64,000 nt of DNA from Fischerella thermalis PCC 7521. GTDB taxonomy: Bacteria; Cyanobacteriota; Cyanobacteriia; Cyanobacteriales; Nostocaceae. Below the pieces are notes generated by a model. It saw nothing but the letters and a program-made list of their open reading frames with translations, was not told where the DNA came from and made no database searches. The translations under genes and the position numbers were made by a program. This document shows positions 44,072 through 53,012 of the stretch, piece after piece. Every line of letters begins with the position of its first letter. The first letter of the stretch is position 1. The DNA is taken from positions 1-64,000 of the forward strand of contig NZ_AJLL01000022.1 in NCBI RefSeq assembly GCF_000317225.1, given 5' to 3'.

Positions 44072-47000
44072 ATGACCAGGGGTAACCACGTTATCTTCAT
44101 TCACCCAGATGGAACTAGTCCATCTCACTACGCATTTGCACGGTTTGTAGATCTAGGTCCAGATGGTCGGTTGAATTGGGATAATCTTGACTATGCTGGT
44201 GTCTATTTGGGTCATATGAAAGACCAGCTTGGCGGAACTTCTAATGCTGGTGCTGTCACTCATGCTACTGGCGCTAAGGTTTACGCAGAATCTTTTGGCT
44301 TAAATGAAGATGGCTCACCAATCAGTTCACTTTCTGGTAACACTGGTAAAACCATAGTACAGGAAGCGATCGCAGCTCAAAAAGTAACCGCCTTAATTCA
44401 GTCCGGTGCTATTTATGAGCCGGGTACAGCGGCTTTTGTAGCTCAGGTAGGTGAACTTGAAGTTGATGGTAGAAGGATTCCACCCCGTCAACAAACTGCT
44501 GAGATTGCTAAGCAGGTAATTTTATCAGGTGTAGACTTTATTCTGGGTGGTGGCGAACTCAACCTTTTACCTGTAGGTACAGACGGCTTCCATGCAACAG
44601 CAGAAGAACTGAATGCTCTAAGTACCAGTCCTATTCAACGCCCCACAGAAAACCTCATTGAACTAGCTAAGAGCAAGGGCTACACTGTTGTTTACACAGA
44701 GGAACAACTGCGTGATTTGCTCGACCCATCTAAGTATCCCACTCCACCAACCAAGGTTCTGGGTGTTTTTGCTCCGGTTCATACCTTCAATGATCGTCCA
44801 GAGGAAGTTTTAGCAGAACGAGGACTACCTCTATACGTAGAAACAGCACCGACAATCGCAGAAATGCTGGAAGTCACCCAGCAATTGATGGAAAAACACC
44901 CCAACTTTGACAATGGTTCCATCGCCATTGTCGAAGAGGAAGGAACTGATAACTTTGGTAATAACAACAATGCTTCTGGTACGTTAGAAGCTTTGCGGCG
45001 TAGCGACGCTGCCATCGGTATAGCGCAGAATTTTCTCCAGAAGTACAATAATACCTTGATACTGACCGCTGCTGATAGTGACGCAGGTGGTTTACAAGTA
45101 CGCGATCCACTGAATGCCGACAGACCAGTAGGTAACATCAACAATAACCCTACCACAGAACCACGTCCAGTTCCTCTGGACGGTATCACTGGCGCCAACA
45201 CTTTACCCTTTGTCAGTGCGCCAGACGCAGACGGCGATGTCTTTAATTTCGGTATTGGTTGGGCAGGTACACCAGACTTTAGCGGTTCGATTGTTGCGAA
45301 AGCAGAAGGTCTCAATGCCCACAAACTGCCTGCTACAGTAGATAATACTGGTATCTACGAGTTGATGTATGAAACTCTATTTGATACCGAACTGGAATCC
45401 CGCAACCCAGCACCAAAACTAGCACCAAAAGCTACCAAAAATACCGGCAATGTCATCTTTATTCACCCTGATGGAACTAGTCCTTCCCACTACATGGCAT
45501 TGCGAAATATTGACAAAGGTCCAGATGGCAGACTCAACTGGGATAGAATGTCCCATGCGGGTGTGTACTTAGGACACATGGAAGACCAGTTAACTGGTAC
45601 ATCCAATGCTGGTGCTGTCACCCACGCCAACGGCGTGAAGGTATTCGGAGAATCTTTTGGTTTAAATGAAGACCAATCTCGTATTACCCCAGCTTCTGGT
45701 AAAACTGGTTACACGATACTAGAAGAGGCGATCGCTGCTGGAAAAGCTACTGCCTTGATTCAATCTGGGCACCTAGCCGAGCCGGGTACTGCTGCTTTTG
45801 TTGCAGAAACTACCAACCGCTTTGGTGACAATGTTCGAGCTAGGGATAAGTACGCTGAAATCATCGAACAGGTTATCCGCTCCGGTACCAATGTCATCAT
45901 GGGTGGTGGAGAATTATACATGTTGCCAGTGGGTACTACTGGATTCCATGTCACCGCTAAAATTGATGCTTCTGAAACCCGTCCCGAACGCCGCCCAAAA
46001 ATCAACTTAATTGAACTAGCCAAATCCTTGGGCTACACAGTTGTTTACACAGAGGAACAGCTCAACCAGGTAGTCAATAGTCCAAATCCTCCCGAGAAAC
46101 TCTTGGGTGTGTTTGCCGCTATTCATACCTACGACGACCAAACAGAAGAAGAACTGGGATTAAACACCCCTGACCCCTCACCACTGTACGTTTCCACAGC
46201 ACCGACAGTCGCTGAGATGCTGGATGCTGCTTTAAAGATTATCTCTAAAGATCCAGATGGTTTCTTCGCCGTGGTCGAAGAAGAGGGAACAGATAATTTT
46301 GGTAACAATAACAACGCTGCTGGTACAATCGAAGCAGTACGGAGAGCAGATGCTGCTATTGGCGTAGCGATGAACTACGTTGATAATCAAGACCCCAACA
46401 CCTTAGTAATCACGGCTGCTGACAGTGATGCTGGTGGTTTACAAGTGTTTCAATATACGCCATACAGCCGTCCTAGTGGTAATATCACCAGTGAACCAGA
46501 GCTAGCAGATAGCGAGCCTAGCGTACCTTTCATCAACGTAAATCCCACAACTAGTAACACCACTCGCAACTTCTTGGATGGTGAAAAAGGTAGCACAGCT
46601 AGCCTTGAATACCCCTGGATTCCTTTCTCTGCTCAAGACAGCATAGATGGGCCGATGGGCAACTTTGGCATAGCATGGGTTGGTACTCCCGATTTCCCCG
46701 GTAGTATTGTTTCCAAAGCCTATGGCATGAATTCAGATAAACTTCCCAGTACTCTGGACAACACAGAAATCTACGCTCTCATGTATGAGACACTATTTGG
46801 TGTTGCACCAGAAGTAGCTGCTGCTCAGCGAGAAACTCAACTCATATCTGGAACCCCTGGAGATGATTTCCTTTTTGCAGGTGCTCCTGATAGTCAGTTT
46901 GATGGAATCAATGACATTGTTTTCTTGGGTAGTGGTAACGACGAAGTTGATTTACGATTAGTAGTTTCTCCCATTGCTGGTAACAATCGTATAGATTTGG

Positions 47001-47467
47001 GTAGCGGCGATGATGTCATTTTTCTCAACAAGAATGATCGCGTTTTTGGCGGTAGTGGTGATGACATCTTTGATGCAGCTTATGGACAAGGTGGTAATCG
47101 TATTTCTGGTGGTGCTGGCGATGATATTTTCTTCCTTGGTAGTGGCGATCGCATCTTGGGTGACCATGGTAATGATCAATTCTATGTCCAATCCGGTGGT
47201 GATAACCAAATTAGCGGAGGTGAAGGCCAAGATCAATTTTGGATTGTCAGCAATGAACTGCCCCAAAGTGCTAACACAATTCTTGATTTTGAGATAGGTC
47301 GTGATGTCATTGGTATTCTTGGCAGTACTGGCTTAGGCATTAGTGCTGATACTCTATCGCTGAATGTATTGAATGGTAACACTGAAATTGCTTTCGGCAA
47401 TCACACTCTGGCTATTCTCAATGGTGTTACAGGTATAGATACTAACACTAGCTTTGTTTTTGCTTGA
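44072..47467 (+). CDS. Duplicated alkaline-phosphatase-like protein with RTX C-terminus
   Basis: This 1131-residue protein has two alkaline-phosphatase-superfamily domains in tandem (about residues 1-450 and 457-910), then glycine/aspartate-rich RTX calcium-binding repeats (about 930-1090, e.g. GSGDDVIFL, GGSGDDIFD). There is no N-terminal signal peptide, and the RTX tail implies type I secretion. Each domain has PDGTSPSHY, GTSNAGAVTHA with the candidate catalytic serine, EEEGTDNFGNNNNA and TAADSDAGGLQV. Compared with E. coli PhoA, several zinc ligands differ: the histidines after the EGTD and AAD segments appear as Asn and Ser. It may have different metals or substrates. No secretion genes are adjacent. 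Confidence 0.85.
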   Translation: MTRGNHVIFIHPDGTSPSHYAFARFVDLGPDGRLNWDNLDYAGVYLGHMKDQLGGTSNAGAVTHATGAKVYAESFGLNEDGSPISSLSGNTGKTIVQEAIAAQKVTALIQSGAIYEPGTAAFVAQVGELEVDGRRIPPRQQTAEIAKQVILSGVDFILGGGELNLLPVGTDGFHATAEELNALSTSPIQRPTENLIELAKSKGYTVVYTEEQLRDLLDPSKYPTPPTKVLGVFAPVHTFNDRPEEVLAERGLPLYVETAPTIAEMLEVTQQLMEKHPNFDNGSIAIVEEEGTDNFGNNNNASGTLEALRRSDAAIGIAQNFLQKYNNTLILTAADSDAGGLQVRDPLNADRPVGNINNNPTTEPRPVPLDGITGANTLPFVSAPDADGDVFNFGIGWAGTPDFSGSIVAKAEGLNAHKLPATVDNTGIYELMYETLFDTELESRNPAPKLAPKATKNTGNVIFIHPDGTSPSHYMALRNIDKGPDGRLNWDRMSHAGVYLGHMEDQLTGTSNAGAVTHANGVKVFGESFGLNEDQSRITPASGKTGYTILEEAIAAGKATALIQSGHLAEPGTAAFVAETTNRFGDNVRARDKYAEIIEQVIRSGTNVIMGGGELYMLPVGTTGFHVTAKIDASETRPERRPKINLIELAKSLGYTVVYTEEQLNQVVNSPNPPEKLLGVFAAIHTYDDQTEEELGLNTPDPSPLYVSTAPTVAEMLDAALKIISKDPDGFFAVVEEEGTDNFGNNNNAAGTIEAVRRADAAIGVAMNYVDNQDPNTLVITAADSDAGGLQVFQYTPYSRPSGNITSEPELADSEPSVPFINVNPTTSNTTRNFLDGEKGSTASLEYPWIPFSAQDSIDGPMGNFGIAWVGTPDFPGSIVSKAYGMNSDKLPSTLDNTEIYALMYETLFGVAPEVAAAQRETQLISGTPGDDFLFAGAPDSQFDGINDIVFLGSGNDEVDLRLVVSPIAGNNRIDLGSGDDVIFLNKNDRVFGGSGDDIFDAAYGQGGNRISGGAGDDIFFLGSGDRILGDHGNDQFYVQSGGDNQISGGEGQDQFWIVSNELPQSANTILDFEIGRDVIGILGSTGLGISADTLSLNVLNGNTEIAFGNHTLAILNGVTGIDTNTSFVFA

Positions 47468-47535
47468 TAGTTATTACCTTATTAGTTAACAGTGATTAGT
47501 TATCGATCACTGTTAGCTAATCTACCTCAGTACGT

Positions 47536-47583
47536 GTTGAACTGAAGTTCAACCCTCATAGCCCAAGTCCGTTAAAACGGACT
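47536..47583. repeat. Two perfect short hairpins after the phosphatase-like gene
   Basis: GTTGAACT/AGTTCAAC (47536-47553, loop GA) and AGTCCGTT/AACGGACT (47566-47583, loop AA). They are of the same kind as the hairpin cluster at 40415-40495. No T tract follows either. Confidence 0.65.
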
Positions 47584-47713
47584 CAAATGTATATCCAATA
47601 GGCTTTAGCTTATTTGAGGTCAATACTCTGGGGCTTTTAGATTAGACTAAGTTTCAAAAAGCAACTATCGGGACTTAGGCAAAAAAAGAGGTTAAAAAGG
47701 CTAAGAAACAGAA

Positions 47714-47836
47714 TATGGTAACAATACATCATTCCTATTAGAACTAGAAAAGCGAAAATTAAAGTATTTAGGAGGAGTAGCCAAAAATCGAAAGGTCACA
47801 ATTAGTGAGCCAGAAAATAATCAACAAACGATTTAG
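47714..47836 (+). pseudogene. Transposase remnant (DDE, IS701/IS4-like)
   Basis: The frame reads YGNNTSFLLELEKRKLKYLG and GVAKNRKVTISEPE to a TAG. The YGNN...FL.LE.R.L.Y.GG.AKNRKV pattern is typical of a conserved section of IS701-type transposases. The preceding bases (47673-47712) read AKKEVKKAKKQN in another frame, so a frameshift also occurred. Ends and the rest of the gene are missing. Confidence 0.65.
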
Positions 47837-47951
47837 CCCACAAGCAATCAAGATGACCACGTTTAGCTGTAGCATTTTTTATCTTAATGTTTTTTCAACT
47901 TAGCACAAAGCGATCGCATCCTCACATTAAAATGCGATTGGTGCAATTTTT

Positions 47952-48177
47952 GGCGTCGCTGAATCAAAATATGAATTTACAATTTACGGGTGTGACCAGA
48001 CGTAGCATTGCGTACAGACGTAGAGACGTAGAGACGTAGCATTGCGTACAGACGTAGAGACGTAGCATTGCGTACAGACGTAGAGACGTAGCATTGCGTA
48101 CAGACGTAGAGACGTAGCATTGCTACGTCTCTACAAAATGTAGACAAACACAATTCATGACCAGATTCAGCAACGCC
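47952..48177. mobile_element. MITE with IS1-like ends and an expanded core (226 bp)
   Basis: The terminal repeats GGCGTCGCTGAATC and GATTCAGCAACGCC match those of the element at 38078, with one mismatch between the ends. It is flanked by an exact 8-bp duplication, CAATTTTT, at 47944-47951 and 48178-48185. The core has four tandem units starting ACAGACGTAGAGACGTAG at 48014, 48048, 48074 and 48100, three of the intervals being 34, 26 and 26 bases. It has no coding function; a 67-codon minus-strand frame through the core is an artefact of the repeats. Confidence 0.88.
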
Positions 48178-48235
48178 CAATTTTTAATCCCCATTAGGGG
48201 GATGTTTGCAGTAGACGGCGGTGCAAGACAAACAA

Positions 48236-49735
48236 CTAAATTGAACTTGAGGTAAAAGTTTTGTATCTAGAATTGCTGGAGTAGATCACCCGAAGTCTGC
48301 TGTTAGATAAGTGCTTACTAAAGTAAATACGATACAATTCACGACTGATGCTTATTCCATCCATCTGAAACTTCACCAACCCCATACTCTCTAATTGATG
48401 AGCAATCATTGGTTCTAAATAAATACTGGGTTCTGAACTGACTAAGGCTGCAAAAGCTTCTAGCAAGTTAGGATTTTCTTGCAGCATTACCAGTAGTCGC
48501 CGCAAATGAGTGCGATAAATTCCTGCTTCTGTAGCTGCTTGTTGCAACAGTTGCGATAATGAAATTTCTTGACGGCAAAGGTGGTAAAGAGCAATCCGCA
48601 CCAAAGCTGGATGTCCACCAACCATTGCCATCAATTGTTCAGTTTCCTTGCTCTGCTGCCAATTGAGTCCATGACGTTTTGCCAATTCCTCAATTTGTGA
48701 GTGAGTAAACTCAGGTAACTGTAGTGGTAACCCTACGTTGCATAGAGATTGACACAGATTTAGGGGTATGTAAAATTCTGTAGAGTAGGTCATAACGAGC
48801 CGTAGTTTTTGCCATGTCTCCTCTTGTTGGGCTTCTTCATGCCACGAACGCAACAAAGGGATAAATTCTTGAGCTAATTCAGAGTATTCAAAAACTCGGT
48901 TTAGTTCGTTTAAAGCCAAAACCACGGGAGTATCAACAGACTCCATCAGATAGTTTTTGAAGTATAAGCTACAGCTTACCTTGCTACCAGTTTCTTGATC
49001 CCAGTATTCATCTAGTTTGGGTTCTAATTTCAGTTGCACAGAGACACTTTTACACAACCATCGCAAGAATCTATCAAGGTTGCTGAGAATGGCGACATCA
49101 ACTTGATTGAAATCTAAACTCACAATTCGATAACCCAAAGCTTTGGAGCGTGCCAAAATCCTGAACATGAGGGAGGTTTTCCCCATTTCTTTAGGAGCTT
49201 TGATGCGAATCACGCATCCCGGTTGCGTAATTTCTCGATAAGCCAGTTCTTCAATTGGAGGACGAGGAATGTAATATATCGAATCTAGGGGTACAGGACC
49301 ACTAGGATATTTCAGGACATTAGCCAGAGATTGGTAACTACTACAATCTTTTGTTGAATTTTGTATTTGTCGCCCTTCTATTTCAACCACATGATGCTGA
49401 CTAGAATAAATATTTACCTCTTCTTGATGATCATAGTCAAGTGATCTATAAAATTCACCACTTTTATCTGAACAAGTGTAATCTTCTTTTCTTAACTCAA
49501 GATTAAAGGCACTGAAGCAAAATTTCAAAGTCCGCTGATCTAGCCCAGTAGTAAGAGACCATAGGCGACTAATAGTTTTTGTAGATACTTTCATCCGCTC
49601 ACTGAGTTCTTCTTGAGTAAAACGTTCTCCATTGTTTTCTTGTACTTCTGCCAACTCAATCGCAGCTTGTAAACGCTTCAACCCTATGGCAGTTAAGATG
49701 ACACCGCGAATACGTTTTGTTTTTTGGTTTTCCAT
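48236..49735 (-). CDS. Helix-turn-helix plus AAA-like ATPase protein
   Basis: This 499-residue protein starts with a helical DNA-binding-like region (residues 10-85, RFTQEELSERMKVSTKTISR being a clear HTH core). Its second part is an AAA-like domain (about 150-480; PF14516 type). Walker A is KAPKEMGKTS near residue 180 and a Walker-B-like strand is PVVLALNELNRVF near 270. The same N-terminal module occurs in filamentous cyanobacteria on WD40 and vWA-MoxR-associated (vMAP) proteins of proposed conflict systems. Function unknown. Its start region faces the long AT-rich gap before the phosphorelay genes, with which it is divergent. Confidence 0.75.
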   Translation of the reverse strand: MENQKTKRIRGVILTAIGLKRLQAAIELAEVQENNGERFTQEELSERMKVSTKTISRLWSLTTGLDQRTLKFCFSAFNLELRKEDYTCSDKSGEFYRSLDYDHQEEVNIYSSQHHVVEIEGRQIQNSTKDCSSYQSLANVLKYPSGPVPLDSIYYIPRPPIEELAYREITQPGCVIRIKAPKEMGKTSLMFRILARSKALGYRIVSLDFNQVDVAILSNLDRFLRWLCKSVSVQLKLEPKLDEYWDQETGSKVSCSLYFKNYLMESVDTPVVLALNELNRVFEYSELAQEFIPLLRSWHEEAQQEETWQKLRLVMTYSTEFYIPLNLCQSLCNVGLPLQLPEFTHSQIEELAKRHGLNWQQSKETEQLMAMVGGHPALVRIALYHLCRQEISLSQLLQQAATEAGIYRTHLRRLLVMLQENPNLLEAFAALVSSEPSIYLEPMIAHQLESMGLVKFQMDGISISRELYRIYFSKHLSNSRLRVIYSSNSRYKTFTSSSI

Positions 49736-50524
49736 ATATCTGTAGATAGATGCGTATCTACTTAAATTGATATAATTGGCTAGATTAATTTATTTTATTC
49801 ATTTTATGTACATGCTCATTCTAACTTCAACTCCTCTGTTTAGAGAAACTTAAAGTTAAACAATTAATAATCTTAGATCTGATTCAAAATATTAACTTCT
49901 CAGTCTACAAACTTCCTTATGATATTCATTTATATCTGATTCATTTCAGATACTCAAATATATCATCTAGGGGAAAATAACATTTGATATTGAGGTAATT
50001 AATTAATAATATTTTTATTTTAAAAAATAAAAACCTGTAACTCCAGAATAATAAATATACCAAACAAATAGATATATTTATTATTAAAAATTTTATGGTT
50101 TTATGCAGTTTTGCTCATTGAATTATCTTTAATTATTTGCTCCGATATGATATGACAAATTTATTGGTATTTTTATATATTTATCATAATAAAGCCTTAT
50201 GGTTTATTATCTGTGTAACTACATGGTTGCAACCATATATTTGCTTGATATTAACAACCAAAGCAGATTGTCGCTCGACGAAACTCCCAGATATAGAACA
50301 TTCATTTTTATCTTTAGTTGTAGTTTGCTTAAGTTTTTTATTGATTCAAAAAAATGTGTAAGTATCTAACTATCTTTTTTCCTTTGCTATAGAGCTTTTT
50401 GGCTTGAATTGTATATGAGATTACTAACAAAAATAACTCTGTAGATAGATTCACGCTCGCAGGATTTTTTAGATAAATTCTTAAGGAGTTTTTATGATTG
50501 GTTGTAAGTGAAGGTTAGTCCTTC
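49736..50524. other. Long AT-rich divergent region before the phosphorelay genes
   Basis: This 789-base region should hold promoters for the HTH-AAA gene (leftward) and the response regulator (rightward). A 74-codon frame at 50137-50361 is hydrophobic but starts at TTG and lacks a ribosome site; I do not call it. AAGGAG at 50482 is the best Shine-Dalgarno-like site, but it lies 40 bases before the regulator's ATG. Confidence 0.4.
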
Positions 50525-52918
50525 ATGAAAATTCTATTAGTCGAAGACGATCTATCTATAGGTGAATTTCTCTCAACCACACTGATTGCCTATCGATATA
50601 CCGTCGATCTTGCCACAGACGGTCAACTTGGATTGGAATTAGCTATCCAAGGAGAGTACGCCGTCATCGTGCTGGATGTTATGCTTCCTAAACTCGATGG
50701 ATTGAGTATATGTCGTAAGTTACGTGAGCAGAGATGCCAAACCCCAATCCTCATGCTAACAGCAAAAGACTCAGACGAGGATGTTGTTGTCGGTCTAGAT
50801 ATGGGAGCAGACGATTATGTAACAAAGCCCTGCGAACCTTCTCAGCTGATAGCGCGAATTCGTGCTTTGTTGCGTCGTCAAGCAACTGCAATGTCTTCTT
50901 CAGTTCTGCAATGGGGAAAATTGTGTCTCGATCCAAACTTGATTCAAGTAACTTATCAGCAACAACTCATTACCCTTAGCCCCAAGGAATACAGTTTACT
51001 AGAGCTTTTTTTACGGTATCCTCAACGCATCTTTAGCCGTAGCGCCATTATTGATCACCTGTGGTCAATTGATGAATCACCTACAGATGCTGCGGTGACG
51101 AACTTGATTAAAGACCTGCGGCGTAAACTGAAAGCAGCGGGGATGATGGAGGAGCTAATTGAGACAGTGTATCGGTTGGGATACCGATTAAAGGTTGCAC
51201 CAAACGGAGACATACAAGAGAAACAAGATCAAGCAGAACCGGAAGATGAGAAACAGACTGATCTAGAGCCAGAGGGCTTGGGTCTGATTGAGGAGGTAGC
51301 AAAGGATTTTCAGGCTTCATTGGCAGAAAGAATTGAAGTTTTGGAAAAAGCCGTGCGATCGCTCCAGGTTGGCAATTTTGACTCTGCACAACGAGAACAT
51401 GTCATCGACGAAGCACATCGATTAGCAGGTGGTTTAGGGACGTTTGGATATGCTAAAGGCTCAGAGTTAGCGCGAGCCATTGAACATCTATTGACAGAGA
51501 AATCTGAATTTGGCAAGCAAGAATTGAACCAATTTCTGCAACTGCTAGCACAGTTGCAACAAGAAATCGATCAGTCACCAGTCTCTGGTATGATCTCCCA
51601 GCCACAAACCGGGATCATGCCTTTAGTATTGGTGATTGACGATGACCATCTTTTCTGTGAGTCACTACGACAAGCCGCACCCATGCGAGGACTGCAAATC
51701 GAGATTGCTGACAAGTCAACTCCACTGCATCAAATCACCAACAATCCTCCTAGTGTGATTTTAGTCAGTTTTGATCGTAATTCCATGGCGGCGAGGTTAA
51801 CTTTACTGGAAAAGTTGAAAGTACATTTTCCGGCAATTCCAGTACTTACCCTAGCCGAGGAAGATCGTTTAGACACTCGAATTACCGTTGCTCGTTTGGG
51901 AATGGGTCGTTATCTTGTCAAACCCACCACCACAGATGAGGTATTTGAGGCGATCGCCAAAATTTTGCCATCACCCACTATCCCCAATGCCAAAGTGATG
52001 ATTGTTGATGATGACCCGGTGCAACTGAAAGCCTTAAAAGCTCTGTTGCAACCTTGGGGAGTTCAGGTGACATGTGTTGGCAATCCGCAACAGTTTTGGC
52101 AAGTGTTAATCTCTACCGAACCAGATTTGCTGCTGTTAGATTTGGAAATGCCCAAATTTAATGGATTTGAACTGTGTCGGGTTGTGCGGCAAGACTCAAA
52201 ATACGCAGATTTGCCCGTACTCGTTGTCACTGCTCATACTAGTACTAGCTCTATTCAGCAAGTGTTTGCAGCCGGAGCAGATGAATTCATTGCTAAGCCT
52301 ATCGTTGGACCAGAACTAGTGACTCGTGTACTGAGCCGGATTAAACGAACTCGAATGCAACAACAACTGCTGCGCTGCCAGCAACAGCAATTGCAAGTAT
52401 CTCCAAAAGAAACAAAAATTGATTTATTAACTCAAGTGGCAAGTCGTCACTATTTGGCTGAATTCCTGGAGCAGCAATGGCAACGCCTCATCCACAAACG
52501 AAGTTGGCTTTGTTTAATTATCTGTGATATCGATCATTTTCAGGCTTATAATTATCACTACAGCTATCAAACTGGGAATACTTGTTTGCAACAAGTAGCC
52601 CGGACGATTTGCCAATGCATTGACCCTAGCCGCGATTTAGTGGCCCGATCTGGTGCAGACGAATTTATGATTGTTTTGCCAGATACGTCTTTGGATAGTG
52701 CGTTGCAGGTCGTAGAGCGAATTCAGCAGGCGATCGCTACTCTGCAAATTTCCCATCCCTCCTTGACCAGAAATAGCCACATCACCTTAAGTTTCGGTAT
52801 CACAGGTGCTATACCAACCCCAGAAAAATCTTATAGAAATTTGATTGCGACCGCCAATCAAGCACTTTATACTGCAAAGGCAAGAGGGTGTAATACCTAC
52901 TGTTTGTATCCTTTGTAA
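50525..52918 (+). CDS. Multi-receiver response regulator: REC-wHTH-HPt-REC-REC-GGDEF
   Basis: This 797-residue protein begins as an OmpR-type regulator: receiver 1-118 with phospho-acceptor Asp51 (VLDVMLP), then a winged helix (about 128-225). A histidine phosphotransfer domain (about 265-360) has His298 in EAHRLAGGLGTFG. Two more receivers follow (about 375-490 and 496-615), and a C-terminal GGDEF domain (about 635-797) has the motif GADEF and DIDHFQAYN. The second receiver has Ser where the acceptor Asp is expected (ILVSFDRN), so it is probably a pseudo-receiver; the third has LLDLEMP. It can thus pass phosphate, bind DNA and perhaps make c-di-GMP. It lies 94 bases before the giant kinase. 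Confidence 0.88.
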   Translation: MKILLVEDDLSIGEFLSTTLIAYRYTVDLATDGQLGLELAIQGEYAVIVLDVMLPKLDGLSICRKLREQRCQTPILMLTAKDSDEDVVVGLDMGADDYVTKPCEPSQLIARIRALLRRQATAMSSSVLQWGKLCLDPNLIQVTYQQQLITLSPKEYSLLELFLRYPQRIFSRSAIIDHLWSIDESPTDAAVTNLIKDLRRKLKAAGMMEELIETVYRLGYRLKVAPNGDIQEKQDQAEPEDEKQTDLEPEGLGLIEEVAKDFQASLAERIEVLEKAVRSLQVGNFDSAQREHVIDEAHRLAGGLGTFGYAKGSELARAIEHLLTEKSEFGKQELNQFLQLLAQLQQEIDQSPVSGMISQPQTGIMPLVLVIDDDHLFCESLRQAAPMRGLQIEIADKSTPLHQITNNPPSVILVSFDRNSMAARLTLLEKLKVHFPAIPVLTLAEEDRLDTRITVARLGMGRYLVKPTTTDEVFEAIAKILPSPTIPNAKVMIVDDDPVQLKALKALLQPWGVQVTCVGNPQQFWQVLISTEPDLLLLDLEMPKFNGFELCRVVRQDSKYADLPVLVVTAHTSTSSIQQVFAAGADEFIAKPIVGPELVTRVLSRIKRTRMQQQLLRCQQQQLQVSPKETKIDLLTQVASRHYLAEFLEQQWQRLIHKRSWLCLIICDIDHFQAYNYHYSYQTGNTCLQQVARTICQCIDPSRDLVARSGADEFMIVLPDTSLDSALQVVERIQQAIATLQISHPSLTRNSHITLSFGITGAIPTPEKSYRNLIATANQALYTAKARGCNTYCLYPL

Positions 52919-53012
52919 ATAAAATCAGCGTGTAATTCCCTAATTGACATGGCTATTCTAACTCAAATCCCCGCAACTCCCATTTCCCTTGTGTATCCAA
53001 GTGTAGGAGAAC

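Noticed and set aside
48000-48140. Repeat array that could be mistaken for CRISPR
   Set aside because: The units are contiguous with no unique spacers, and they sit inside a MITE with terminal repeats and a target duplication.
47977-48180. 67-codon minus-strand frame with repeated LRLYVSTSVRNATS
   Set aside because: It is produced entirely by the tandem core of the MITE.
50137-50361. 74-codon hydrophobic frame before the response regulator
   Set aside because: TTG start, no ribosome site and very AT-rich DNA make chance the better explanation.
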